This document shows, piece by piece, positions 1-6,982 of a stretch of 16,753 nt of DNA. This stretch comes from Sediminicultor sp035648055. Lineage in GTDB: Bacteria > Atribacterota > Phoenicimicrobiia > Phoenicimicrobiales > Phoenicimicrobiaceae. The position numbers and the translations under genes are program-made. Within the stretch, counting starts at the first letter, position 1. Each line of letters begins with the position of its first letter. The stretch covers positions 1 to 16,753 of the forward strand of contig DASRMF010000013.1 of assembly GCA_035648055.1 (NCBI GenBank). The letters are read 5' to 3'. The notes under the pieces were generated by a model. It saw only the letters and a list, made by a program, of their open reading frames with translations, was not told the DNA's origin and made no database searches.

Positions 1-2
1 AC

Positions 3-1793
3 TTACAAAAATTTGATAGAGTTATGCTAAAGTTACAAGATGCTGTCCAGATAGAATATACTTACGATATTTTTATCTTAGATACCAAAGGTCTGGTTAT
101 TGCCTCCAGCAACGAAGAAGATATGGGGAAAGACAAGAGTAAGGACCCTTACTTTCTGGGAGGAAAAGAAGGCATTTTTATTAAAGATGCTTATATCTCT
201 TCTTCTAAACAAAGAGAGACGATGGCTTTTTCAGCTCCTATTTTAGATAAAAAAGATAATAAATTATTAGGAGTAGTGGTGCAAAGGGCAAACGCAGAAA
301 AATTATTTAATATAACCACTGACTCTACCGGTTTAGGAGAAACCGGAGAAACTTATCTGGTAAACCAAGATGGTTATATGCTTACCCCCTCTCGCTTCAT
401 TGATGACGTTGTTCTCAAACAGAAGATTGAACTAAGACATCCAGAGCATTTTGAACCTTCCGAGACTCCCTTAAAAGAAGGGATAGATATCCTTAAGGAT
501 TATCGGGGTATTGAAGTACTCAGTGTAGATATCCACCCACCTGAGACGAACTGGTGTTTGATAGCTCAGATTGATACCAAAGAGTCTTTTGCTCCGGTCA
601 CTCAGCTCACTAACACCCTCCTTCTACTATTCGCTATTATTTTATTAATTGTTATATTTATCTCCGGTTTTATCTCCCGGACCATAACCAGACCCCTTAG
701 AAGATTACACGAGGGGACTGAAGAGATTACCAGGGGAAATTTAAATTATCAAGTGGGGACTACCTCCTCTGATGAAGTGGGACAATTATCCCGAGCCTTT
801 GACGAGATGACAGTTCGCTTGAAAATATCCAGGGAAGAGTTGGAAGAATACAGTAAAAATCTAGAGAAAAAAGTAGAAGAGAGAACCAGGGATTTAGAGA
901 TAGACATAGAGAAAAGAAAAACAATAGAAGAATCTTTACGTATAAGTCAGCAGGAATTTGATAGTCTCTTTAGAAACAGTCCTGAAGCCTTAGTCTATCT
1001 GGATAAGGAAGGAACATTTTTAGACGCCAACCTTCGTTTTTGCAAACTTTTTGGCTATTCTCTTGCAGAAATTAAAGGCAGGAATATTGATAACGGGTTC
1101 ATTTATCCTTCTGATAAGATAGAAGAAGGCAAAAAATTAAGTATAAAAGGATTAGAAGGTTTTCTTAGTTATGAAACTATGAGAAAAAAGAAAGACGGAA
1201 CCTTATTTCCTGTATCTGTATCTACTACGCCGTTAGTAATTGATGGACAGACCAAAGGTGCCATAGGAATATATCTCGATATTACTGAACGTAAACAGTT
1301 AGAAGAAAAACTGGAAAAATTTGCCCGCATAGATTCCTTGACCGGCTGTTATAACCGGGGATACGGATTGGAGTTGCTGGATAGGCAGATGAAACTATCC
1401 CATCGTAGCAAGTCTCCCCTCTTACTGGCTTTCCTGGATGTAGATAATTTCAAAGGTATCAATGATACTTTTGGTCATGGAGAAGGCGATCAGGTTTTAA
1501 AAGAAACAGTCAACCTTTTCAAATCTACATTAAGGGAAGTGGATATCATCTGTCGTATGGGAGGAGATGAATTCTTATTAATATTTCCGGATAACTCTTT
1601 AAAAGAAGCACCCTTAATTAAGGAAAGATTGGATAGAGATTTATTTAAATTAAACCAAAGTCTAAAGAAACCTTATAAGATAGATCTCAGTATAGGCCTT
1701 TCGGAATATAATCCTGCTACTCCTCTCACCATGGATGAATTAATCCGGATAGCCGATCAGAAGATGTATGAAGAGAAGAAAAAGAAAAAATAA
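3..1793 (+). CDS. dCache-HAMP-PAS-GGDEF diguanylate cyclase, 5' end outside the window
   Basis: This is a membrane sensor that makes c-di-GMP from two GTP. The frame is open back to base 3 with no stop, and the protein starts in the middle of an extracytoplasmic dCache-like domain without its first membrane helix. The ATG at 24 is therefore probably internal and the gene is cut by the window edge. Counting from that ATG: sensor domain to about 190, membrane helix about 198-220, HAMP about 219-272, coiled coil to about 305, PAS about 306-428, GGDEF domain about 430-589. The active-site GGDEF is intact at 513-517. The metal and substrate motif DVDNFKGIND is present. An RxxD at 504-507 sits five residues before GGDEF, matching the family's c-di-GMP inhibitory I-site. 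I infer an active, product-inhibited cyclase. The ligand of the sensor cannot be told. It shares its theme, but probably not its transcript, with the HD-GYP gene downstream. Confidence 0.9.
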   Translation, partial: LQKFDRVMLKLQDAVQIEYTYDIFILDTKGLVIASSNEEDMGKDKSKDPYFLGGKEGIFIKDAYISSSKQRETMAFSAPILDKKDNKLLGVVVQRANAEKLFNITTDSTGLGETGETYLVNQDGYMLTPSRFIDDVVLKQKIELRHPEHFEPSETPLKEGIDILKDYRGIEVLSVDIHPPETNWCLIAQIDTKESFAPVTQLTNTLLLLFAIILLIVIFISGFISRTITRPLRRLHEGTEEITRGNLNYQVGTTSSDEVGQLSRAFDEMTVRLKISREELEEYSKNLEKKVEERTRDLEIDIEKRKTIEESLRISQQEFDSLFRNSPEALVYLDKEGTFLDANLRFCKLFGYSLAEIKGRNIDNGFIYPSDKIEEGKKLSIKGLEGFLSYETMRKKKDGTLFPVSVSTTPLVIDGQTKGAIGIYLDITERKQLEEKLEKFARIDSLTGCYNRGYGLELLDRQMKLSHRSKSPLLLAFLDVDNFKGINDTFGHGEGDQVLKETVNLFKSTLREVDIICRMGGDEFLLIFPDNSLKEAPLIKERLDRDLFKLNQSLKKPYKIDLSIGLSEYNPATPLTMDELIRIADQKMYEEKKKKK

Positions 1794-1844
1794 AAAAAAG
1801 AATAGTTTTTTGGATAAAATAAAATTATTTCAAAACCCAATATA

Positions 1845-1873
1845 TTGAAAATTTCATAAAATATTGATAAAAT
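1845..1873 (+). promoter_or_regulatory. Candidate sigma-70 promoter for the PAS-GAF-HD-GYP gene
   Basis: TTGAAA (1845-1850), a 17-base spacer, then TAAAAT (1868-1873). It lies about 65 bases upstream of a strong AGGAGG ribosome site (1922-1927) and the ATG at 1936. The match is good, but the region is so AT-rich that chance matches are likely. Confidence 0.4.
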
Positions 1874-1935
1874 TTAAATAATAGTATGCTTTTCATATCC
1901 TTATTTACCTTAGGCATAAATAGGAGGAGAACAAA

Positions 1936-3294
1936 ATGAAAGACGAAAGCAAGACAAAAGAAGAATTAATAAAAGATTTAAAAACATTACGGAAGAAAGG
2001 AGAAAAAAGTGCAGTAAATAATATCATTGAGCGTAAGCAGGCAGAAGAAAAATTGCAGGATTCAGAAGACTATTTAAAGATGTTATTTGATTATGCACCC
2101 GACGCTTATTATATCAGTGATTTAAAAGGTAATTTTATTGATGGGAATCTGGCAGCAGAAAGATTGACTGGTTATAAAAGAGAAGAATTAATCGGAGAAA
2201 ACTTCTTAAAATTAAAATTATTTTCACCTATTAATATACCTAAAATAACTAAACTATTAGTTAAAAGTCTTGAGGGACAACCAACCGGACCGGATGAATT
2301 TGTATTGAATCGAAAAGATAATAGTAAGGTGGCCGTTGAGATCTCCACTTATCCGGTAAAAATCAAAGGGGAAACTTTAGTATTAAGCATAGCAAGGGAT
2401 ATTACCGAGCGGAAGAAAGCCATAAAAGAAATAGAGGAACTCGCAAAATTCCCTGCCGAGGATCCCAATCCCGTGCTTCGTATATCCAAGGATGGAACCG
2501 TACTTTACCACAACCACTCGAGCGAATCGTTGCTTGAACACTGGCATTATCAGGAAGGGAAAGCGCTCCAGGATAGGTGGATCCAGTTGGTGATTGATGC
2601 CCTTCGCGATGATGATATTAAAACCGCAGAAACTGAAATGGATGATAAGCTCATCTTCCTGACCTTCGCTCCAATTGCTGAAAAAGATTTTGTAAATGTC
2701 TATGGATCGGATATCACCGAACTTAAGCAGGGAGAAGAAAGAATTAAACATCTTAATCTTGTTCTTCGTGCCATTCGTAACATTAACCAACTGATTTTTA
2801 AAGAAAAGGACCGTGAAGGATTAATAAAGGGTGTTTGCAATAGCCTTACCGAAACACGCGGTTATTATAGTACTTTCATAGTGCTATTTGATGAAGAGGG
2901 GAAGATTGACACCTACGCTGAAGCCGGTTTGGGGAAAGACTTCTTACCCATGCTTGAACGATTAAAGAGAGGTGAGCTGACTACTTTCGGTCAGATAGCC
3001 TTAAAGCAAGAGGAGGTTGTAATCATCAAAGACCCGGCATCTGCCTGCCCTGATTGTCCGCTGGCACAGGTATGTTCCGATCGGGGAAGTGTCATGACCG
3101 TCCGGTTAGGACGTGATGGAAAGATCTACGGTGTGATGTCTGTCTCTATCCCTACCCATTTTATTACTGATAAAGAAGAACAAGACTTGTTTATGGAGGC
3201 CGCAGGAGATGTGTTCTGGGTTTACACAGTATTGAAATGGGACAAAAACTGGATAAGCAAACCCATGATCTCCAGGAAAGGGTCAAGGAATTGA
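1936..3294 (+). CDS. PAS-PAS-GAF sensor part of a frameshifted HD-GYP protein
   Basis: This is the N-terminal sensory half of a cytoplasmic signalling protein; no membrane helix is visible. After a short charged coiled coil it has a PAS domain (about 43-160, ending in the DITERK-type PAC motif), a second PAS-like domain (about 167-263, ending SDITELK), and a GAF domain (about 285-430). The GAF domain carries a cysteine cluster, CPDC followed five residues later by another Cys, before its last strands. AGGAGG at 1922-1927 fixes the start. The last 26 residues after Val426 (FWVYTVLKW onward) do not look like the family. In the next frame the same bases read VLGLHSIEMGQKL and run straight into the HD-GYP ORF at 3237-3866. 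I infer that both ORFs are one gene of about 643 residues, split by a single missing base near 3213. This is either a real mutation or an assembly error. Confidence 0.85.
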   Translation: MKDESKTKEELIKDLKTLRKKGEKSAVNNIIERKQAEEKLQDSEDYLKMLFDYAPDAYYISDLKGNFIDGNLAAERLTGYKREELIGENFLKLKLFSPINIPKITKLLVKSLEGQPTGPDEFVLNRKDNSKVAVEISTYPVKIKGETLVLSIARDITERKKAIKEIEELAKFPAEDPNPVLRISKDGTVLYHNHSSESLLEHWHYQEGKALQDRWIQLVIDALRDDDIKTAETEMDDKLIFLTFAPIAEKDFVNVYGSDITELKQGEERIKHLNLVLRAIRNINQLIFKEKDREGLIKGVCNSLTETRGYYSTFIVLFDEEGKIDTYAEAGLGKDFLPMLERLKRGELTTFGQIALKQEEVVIIKDPASACPDCPLAQVCSDRGSVMTVRLGRDGKIYGVMSVSIPTHFITDKEEQDLFMEAAGDVFWVYTVLKWDKNWISKPMISRKGSRN

Positions 3295-3866
3295 AAAGAG
3301 CTATGGATGCAACCATAGAGACCATGTCCAAGATAGTAGAGGTCAAAGACCCCTATACTGCCGGTCACCAGCAGAAGGTTTCTCAATTGGCCACAGCCAT
3401 AGCTAAAGAGCTAAATCTTTCTCAAGATAAGGTTGAAGGGATAAGAATAGCCTCTCTCATCCACGATATCGGGAAGATTGGCCTGCCTACTGAAATCTTA
3501 AGTAAACCCATCAAATTATCCGATATAGAATTTAGTCTAATCAAAGAACATCCTCAAATAGGATATAATATCTTACAATCTATCGATTTTTCCTATCCCG
3601 TAGCCCAAATTATCTTGCAACATCATGAAAGGTTAAATGGTTTAGGATATCCTAATAATCTAAAGGGCGACAAGATTCTGCCTGAAGCTAAAATCATAGG
3701 GGTAGCTGATGTGGTAGAAGCCATGTCCTCTCACCGTCCCTATCGGCCAGCCCTGGGTATCGATAAAGCTCTGGAAGAAATTTCCCAGAACAGAGGTATC
3801 CTCTATGACCCGGAAGTAGTGGACGCTTGCTTGAAGCTCTTTAAAGATAAAGGATTTAAATTTTAA
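3237..3866 (+). CDS. HD-GYP domain c-di-GMP phosphodiesterase (C-terminal half of the frameshifted gene)
   Basis: HD-GYP proteins hydrolyse c-di-GMP to pGpG or GMP at a two- or three-metal site. The key motifs are present: GHQQ histidine, HDIGKIG (H76-D77), EHPQIGY, HHERLNGLGYP (H129-P139) and VADVVEAM. The domain runs from about residue 28 to the end, after a short coiled coil. The canonical HHExxDGxGYP has Asn instead of Asp at residue 134, a position that varies in the family. The ATG at 3237 lies inside the end of the upstream ORF and has no convincing ribosome site. It is more likely an internal methionine of the full PAS-PAS-GAF-HD-GYP protein than a true start. If the frameshift is real, the catalytic domain could only be made by re-initiation. 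A strong terminator follows 65 bases after the stop. Confidence 0.85.
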   Translation: MGQKLDKQTHDLQERVKELKRAMDATIETMSKIVEVKDPYTAGHQQKVSQLATAIAKELNLSQDKVEGIRIASLIHDIGKIGLPTEILSKPIKLSDIEFSLIKEHPQIGYNILQSIDFSYPVAQIILQHHERLNGLGYPNNLKGDKILPEAKIIGVADVVEAMSSHRPYRPALGIDKALEEISQNRGILYDPEVVDACLKLFKDKGFKF

Positions 3867-3930
3867 CAAACTTTCTGGCTAAATTATCTTAAACTTATTT
3901 TATGCTTTTATTATTTTATTATATAAATCA

Positions 3931-3973
3931 AAGAGAACCCTGGAAAATCTTTTTTTCCAGGGTTCTCTTTTTG
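3931..3973 (+). terminator. Strong rho-independent terminator after the HD-GYP gene
   Basis: A perfect 17-base-pair stem (3931-3947 with 3953-3969), whose core AGAACCCTGG pairs with CCAGGGTTCT. The loop is 5 bases and a short T run follows (3968-3972). The flanking A and T runs make it potentially usable in both directions. Confidence 0.9.
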
Positions 3974-4181
3974 TCTAAAGTATTAGATTTATGTTTTATG
4001 ATTTGAAAAAGTAGTTATTTTTTTGGAGTACTTATCTGTATATAGAAAGTCATACAGTTTCGTTTCATTCTTATAAACTAAAATAAGGTTGTTTTTTAGG
4101 GTAGTTTTTTATATACTTATTGTATGATTTTATACTGCAGAAAGACACAACAATTTATTTACTATGTTATCCGATTAAGTC
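3974..4181. other. Gene-free AT-rich spacer with a weak candidate promoter
   Basis: No ORF with a ribosome site or recognisable product is seen here on either strand, and no tRNA-like fold. A weak sigma-70-like pair, TTGTTT (4089-4094), 17 bases, TATACT (4112-4117), could start the ligA-gat transcript through the repeats that follow. The -35 is poor. Confidence 0.3.
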
Positions 4182-4260
4182 TGTAGGGGCACGATGCATC
4201 GTGCCCATAGTAAACGGAAAAATATAAAACAGGAGGGGCACAATCCATTGTGCCCCTACA
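4182..4260. repeat. REPIN-like palindrome pair, copy 1
   Basis: Two palindromes face outward in a unit of about 79 bases bounded by TGTAGGGGC and GCCCCTACA. Palindrome A (4187-4206) is the perfect 20-mer GGGCACGATGCATCGTGCCC headed by GTAG (4183-4186). Palindrome B (4235-4256) is GGGGCACAAT, CC loop, ATTGTGCCCC, followed by CTAC, which is GTAG on the other strand. The GTAG head plus palindrome, in inverted pairs, is the architecture of REP sequences and REPINs mobilised by RAYT transposases. The spacer is A-rich, and part of it recurs in the other copies. Confidence 0.8.
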
Positions 4261-4286
4261 AGGGAACGAATATCATTACAGTAATT

Positions 4287-4315
4287 TGTAGGGGCGTATT
4301 GCATACGCCCAAAGA
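4287..4315. repeat. Single GTAG-headed palindrome, type C
   Basis: GTAG (4288-4291), then GGGCGTAT (4292-4299), a TGC loop and ATACGCCC (4303-4310). The AAAG that follows matches the right flank of palindrome A in other copies. It has the same head and GC foot as A and B but a different arm sequence. Confidence 0.75.
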
Positions 4316-4367
4316 AAATTTTTTTAAAATAACCCGGGTCAGATAAATCCGATTACCCTCAACTTTA

Positions 4368-4399
4368 CCCTGTGCAGTAATTTACTCTACTGCACAGGG
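4368..4399. repeat. 12-base-pair inverted repeat upstream of ligA
   Basis: CCCTGTGCAGTA (4368-4379) pairs perfectly with TACTGCACAGGG (4388-4399) across an 8-base loop. There is no T tract on either strand, so it is not a typical terminator. It lies about 50 bases before the ligA start and would sit in the leader if transcription began upstream. I see no riboswitch signature. Confidence 0.65.
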
Positions 4400-4403
4400 C
4401 AGG

Positions 4404-4426
4404 CCCTCTCCCCTTAAGGGCGAGGG
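4404..4426. repeat. Second GC-rich imperfect palindrome before ligA
   Basis: CCCTC (4404-4408) pairs with GAGGG (4422-4426) around the palindrome CCCTTAAGGG (4411-4420). It is of the CCCTCTCCC...GGGAGAGGG kind that I recall as a common dispersed repeat in environmental genomes. It ends only 15 bases before the ligA ribosome site. Confidence 0.55.
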
Positions 4427-4449
4427 AATAAAAAAATAAAGGAAAAAAA

Positions 4450-6519
4450 ATGGTCCATAATTCTGACAATCATGATGATATTGTAAAAAAAATAGAGGAA
4501 TTACGAGAAAAGATTAGACACCATAATTATCGCTATTATGTTTTGGATGATCCAATTATCTCTGATGCTGAATACGACCAATTAATGAAAGAATTAGAAG
4601 AATGGGAAACAAAATATCCTCAATATATTAACTCTTCTTCTCCCACTCAAAGAATAGGAATAGAGCCAGTTTCTGGATTTACTACAGTAAAACATGTTAC
4701 TTCTATGTTAAGTTTGGCAAATGCCTTTTCAACCGAAGAGCTACAAGCTTTTGACCAGAGGATAAAAAAATTAAATTCTCAACAAAAATTAGAATATGTG
4801 GTAGAGCTAAAGATTGACGGACTGGCAGTTGCTTTAGTCTACGAAAACGGTATCTTCATAAGAGGAGCAACTCGGGGGGATGGGGTAAACGGAGAAGAAA
4901 TAACCTCCAATCTTAGAACTGTAAAAAGTATTCCCTTAAAATTATTCGGTGAAAATATACCTCCTCGTATCGAAGTATACGGGGAAGTTTATATGAAGAA
5001 GAGTGATTTTAAGAAGTTAAATGAAGAAAGAATTAAAAAGGGAGAGAGTCTATTTGCAAATCCGCGAAATGCAGCAGCTGGTTCAGTAAGGCAGCTTGAC
5101 CCTCGAATCACTGCTCGAAGACATTTAGATACTTTTATTTATAGAGCAACTTTTCCTGAGGGCAATAACTTAAATGTTCATATGGAAGTTTTAAATTATT
5201 TAAAAAATATTGGATTTAAAGTAAACCCCCATATTAAACTCTGTCAGGATATAGGGGAAGTTGTAAGTTACTGCCTGCAATGGATAGAAAAGAAAGCAGA
5301 ATTGGATTATGAGATTGACGGGATGGTAATCAAGGTTAATTCCTTAAGGATGAGAGAAGAATTGGGATCAACTACCCGGAGTCCCCGCTGGGCTATTGCA
5401 TATAAGTTTCCTGCCCAACAAGTGACCACAAGAGTTCAGGGCATTATCGTTCAAGTAGGGAGAACAGGAGCACTCACCCCGGTAGCTATACTTGACCCGG
5501 TTAGGATATCCGGTTCTGTGGTGCAGAGAGCGACTCTGCATAATGAAGATGAAATTAGAAGAAAAGATATTCGAATTGGAGATGTTGTCTTAATTCAAAA
5601 AGCCGGAGAAATTATTCCGGAAGTGGTAAAAGTAATAAAAGAGAAGAGAACAGGCAAGGAGAAGGAGTTTCTTATGCCCACTCAATGTCCGGTATGTGGG
5701 ACAAAGGTATTCAGGCCGGAAGGCGAAGTTGTCTCTCGCTGCAATAGCCTTACCTGTCCAGCTCAAATAAAAGAAAGAATCAGACATTTTGCCTCTCGAA
5801 ATGCTATGGATATTGAAGGGTTAGGCCCTGCCATAATTGATCAATTAGTAGAAAAAGGTCTAATTAAGGATATTTCGGATTTATATTTTTTAAAAAGAGA
5901 TGATTTAATTTCTCTTGAACGGAGGGCGGAAAAATCTGCAGATAATTTATTAGATGCTATTGAAAAGAGCAAGAAAAAATCTTTACCCAACTTAATATAT
6001 GGTTTAGGTATACGTTATGTGGGAGTTCATACCTCAGAAGTTATTACCAGATACTACCCTACTTTAGATAAATTTAAAACAGCTAGTTTAGAAGAATTGG
6101 TTGGGATTAAGGAAATTGGCCCTAAGATTGCAGAAAGTATAATTCTTTTCTTTAAGGAAAAGAAAAATTTAGCTATTATTGAAAGATTAAGAAGTGCTGG
6201 TTTGAATTTTGGTCAAGAAGAAGAGAAAATAAAGGAAGAAAAAAGAGTTCGGATATTAGCTGGAAAGCAATTTGTTTTAACCGGTACTTTAAAGGATTTT
6301 ACGCGTACCCAGTCTACAGAAATAATTAGTGAATTAGGGGGTCGGGTTACTGGAAGCGTAAGCAAAAAAACCGATTATGTTGTTGCCGGCGAAGACCCGG
6401 GCTCCAAATACCAAAAAGCACAAGAATTATGTGTGCCTATAATTAATGAAGAAGAGTTTAAAAAAATAATTAACAATATAATACGATATACTAAAGAAGA
6501 TAGAGGAAAGAGGGGATAA
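4450..6519 (+). CDS. ligA: NAD-dependent DNA ligase LigA
   Basis: LigA seals nicks in duplex DNA using NAD+ and joins Okazaki fragments. At 689 residues it has the full family length and all domains. The Ia-type N-terminal region holds HxxYYxxDxPxxSDxEYD. The adenylation domain holds the nucleotide-accepting lysine in KIDG (K121). The OB fold is followed by a four-cysteine zinc finger (C413, C416, C431, C436). Helix-hairpin-helix repeats include IEGLGPAIIDQLVEKG, GLGIRYVG and GIKEIGPKIAESI. A C-terminal BRCT domain (about 602-675) contains GKQFVLTGTL and SKKTDYVVAGEDPGSK. The ATG is preceded by AAAGGAA (4438-4444), a modest ribosome site at normal spacing. The stop is one base from the gatC start, so the two are co-transcribed. 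Nothing appears truncated. Confidence 0.97.
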   Translation: MVHNSDNHDDIVKKIEELREKIRHHNYRYYVLDDPIISDAEYDQLMKELEEWETKYPQYINSSSPTQRIGIEPVSGFTTVKHVTSMLSLANAFSTEELQAFDQRIKKLNSQQKLEYVVELKIDGLAVALVYENGIFIRGATRGDGVNGEEITSNLRTVKSIPLKLFGENIPPRIEVYGEVYMKKSDFKKLNEERIKKGESLFANPRNAAAGSVRQLDPRITARRHLDTFIYRATFPEGNNLNVHMEVLNYLKNIGFKVNPHIKLCQDIGEVVSYCLQWIEKKAELDYEIDGMVIKVNSLRMREELGSTTRSPRWAIAYKFPAQQVTTRVQGIIVQVGRTGALTPVAILDPVRISGSVVQRATLHNEDEIRRKDIRIGDVVLIQKAGEIIPEVVKVIKEKRTGKEKEFLMPTQCPVCGTKVFRPEGEVVSRCNSLTCPAQIKERIRHFASRNAMDIEGLGPAIIDQLVEKGLIKDISDLYFLKRDDLISLERRAEKSADNLLDAIEKSKKKSLPNLIYGLGIRYVGVHTSEVITRYYPTLDKFKTASLEELVGIKEIGPKIAESIILFFKEKKNLAIIERLRSAGLNFGQEEEKIKEEKRVRILAGKQFVLTGTLKDFTRTQSTEIISELGGRVTGSVSKKTDYVVAGEDPGSKYQKAQELCVPIINEEEFKKIINNIIRYTKEDRGKRG

Positions 6520-6520
6520 T

Positions 6521-6814
6521 ATGACAAAAAAGATAATAACTAAAAAAGAAGTAGAGTATGTGGCTAAATTAGCTAAATTAGAATTTAATGAAGAAGAAAA
6601 AGAAGAATTTACTTCTCAGTTAAATTCAATTTTAGACTATTTCAAAAAATTAAATGAGCTTGATACTGCAAAAGTTGAGCCTACTGCTTATGTTATTTCC
6701 ATGCCTAACCTGCTAAATGAAGATGAGGTTAAACCTTCTTTGCCACAAGAAGAAGTTCTTTCGAACAGTAAATATATTAAAAAAGGTTATTTCAAAGTTC
6801 CTAAAATAATGTAA
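6521..6814 (+). CDS. gatC: Asp-tRNA(Asn)/Glu-tRNA(Gln) amidotransferase subunit C
   Basis: GatC is the small subunit that wraps around GatA and helps hold it on GatB in the GatCAB complex. Its 97 residues are normal length. The family pattern is clear: VEYVAKLAKLEFNEEEKE near the N terminus, QLNSILDYFKKLNELDT in the middle, and the EDEVKPSLP and FKVPKIM segments at the C terminus. It starts one base after the ligA stop, with GAGGGG in the last ligA codons as ribosome site. The gap before gatA is 168 bases and contains a palindromic repeat pair, unusual inside this otherwise overlapping operon. Confidence 0.96.
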   Translation: MTKKIITKKEVEYVAKLAKLEFNEEEKEEFTSQLNSILDYFKKLNELDTAKVEPTAYVISMPNLLNEDEVKPSLPQEEVLSNSKYIKKGYFKVPKIM

Positions 6815-6870
6815 TCTAAGGGAATATTAATTATAAAAACATAAGGAAGAGAAATTAATTATAATTTCCC

Positions 6871-6950
6871 GTAGGGCACGATGCATCGTGCCCAAAGAAA
6901 AGGAAATATAAATAATGCAGAAGAAGGGCACAATTCATTGTGCCCCTACA
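6871..6950. repeat. REPIN-like palindrome pair inside the gat operon, copy 2
   Basis: Palindrome A, GGGCACGATGCATCGTGCCC (6874-6893), is preceded by GTA and shares its first G with a GTAG head (6871-6874). Palindrome B follows: GGGCACAAT (6926-6934), TC loop, ATTGTGCCC (6937-6945), then CCTACA. GTAG to CTAC spans 79 bases, against 77 in copy 1, with a similar A-rich spacer. It lies between gatC and gatA, 33 bases before the gatA start, so the operon mRNA must carry both hairpins. Confidence 0.8.
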
Positions 6951-6982
6951 GGAAGCGATTAAAGTAAGAGGAGGAAAGATAG

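Noticed and set aside
2383..2790. Open frame of 135 codons on the minus strand inside the PAS-GAF gene
   Set aside because: It is opposite a well-supported coding region, has no family signal and no ribosome site.
3200..3240. Programmed ribosomal frameshift to make the HD-GYP domain
   Set aside because: No slippery A or T heptamer or strong downstream stem is seen at the point where the frames change; a lost base explains it more simply.
4182..4315. Possible CRISPR array, because similar palindromic units recur at short spacing
   Set aside because: The units alternate in orientation and sequence, the spacers are A-rich and similar to each other rather than unique, there are only three units, and no cas gene is near.
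6815..6982. Small gene between gatC and gatA
   Set aside because: No frame with a ribosome site is present; the gap is accounted for by the palindrome pair and the gatA ribosome site.
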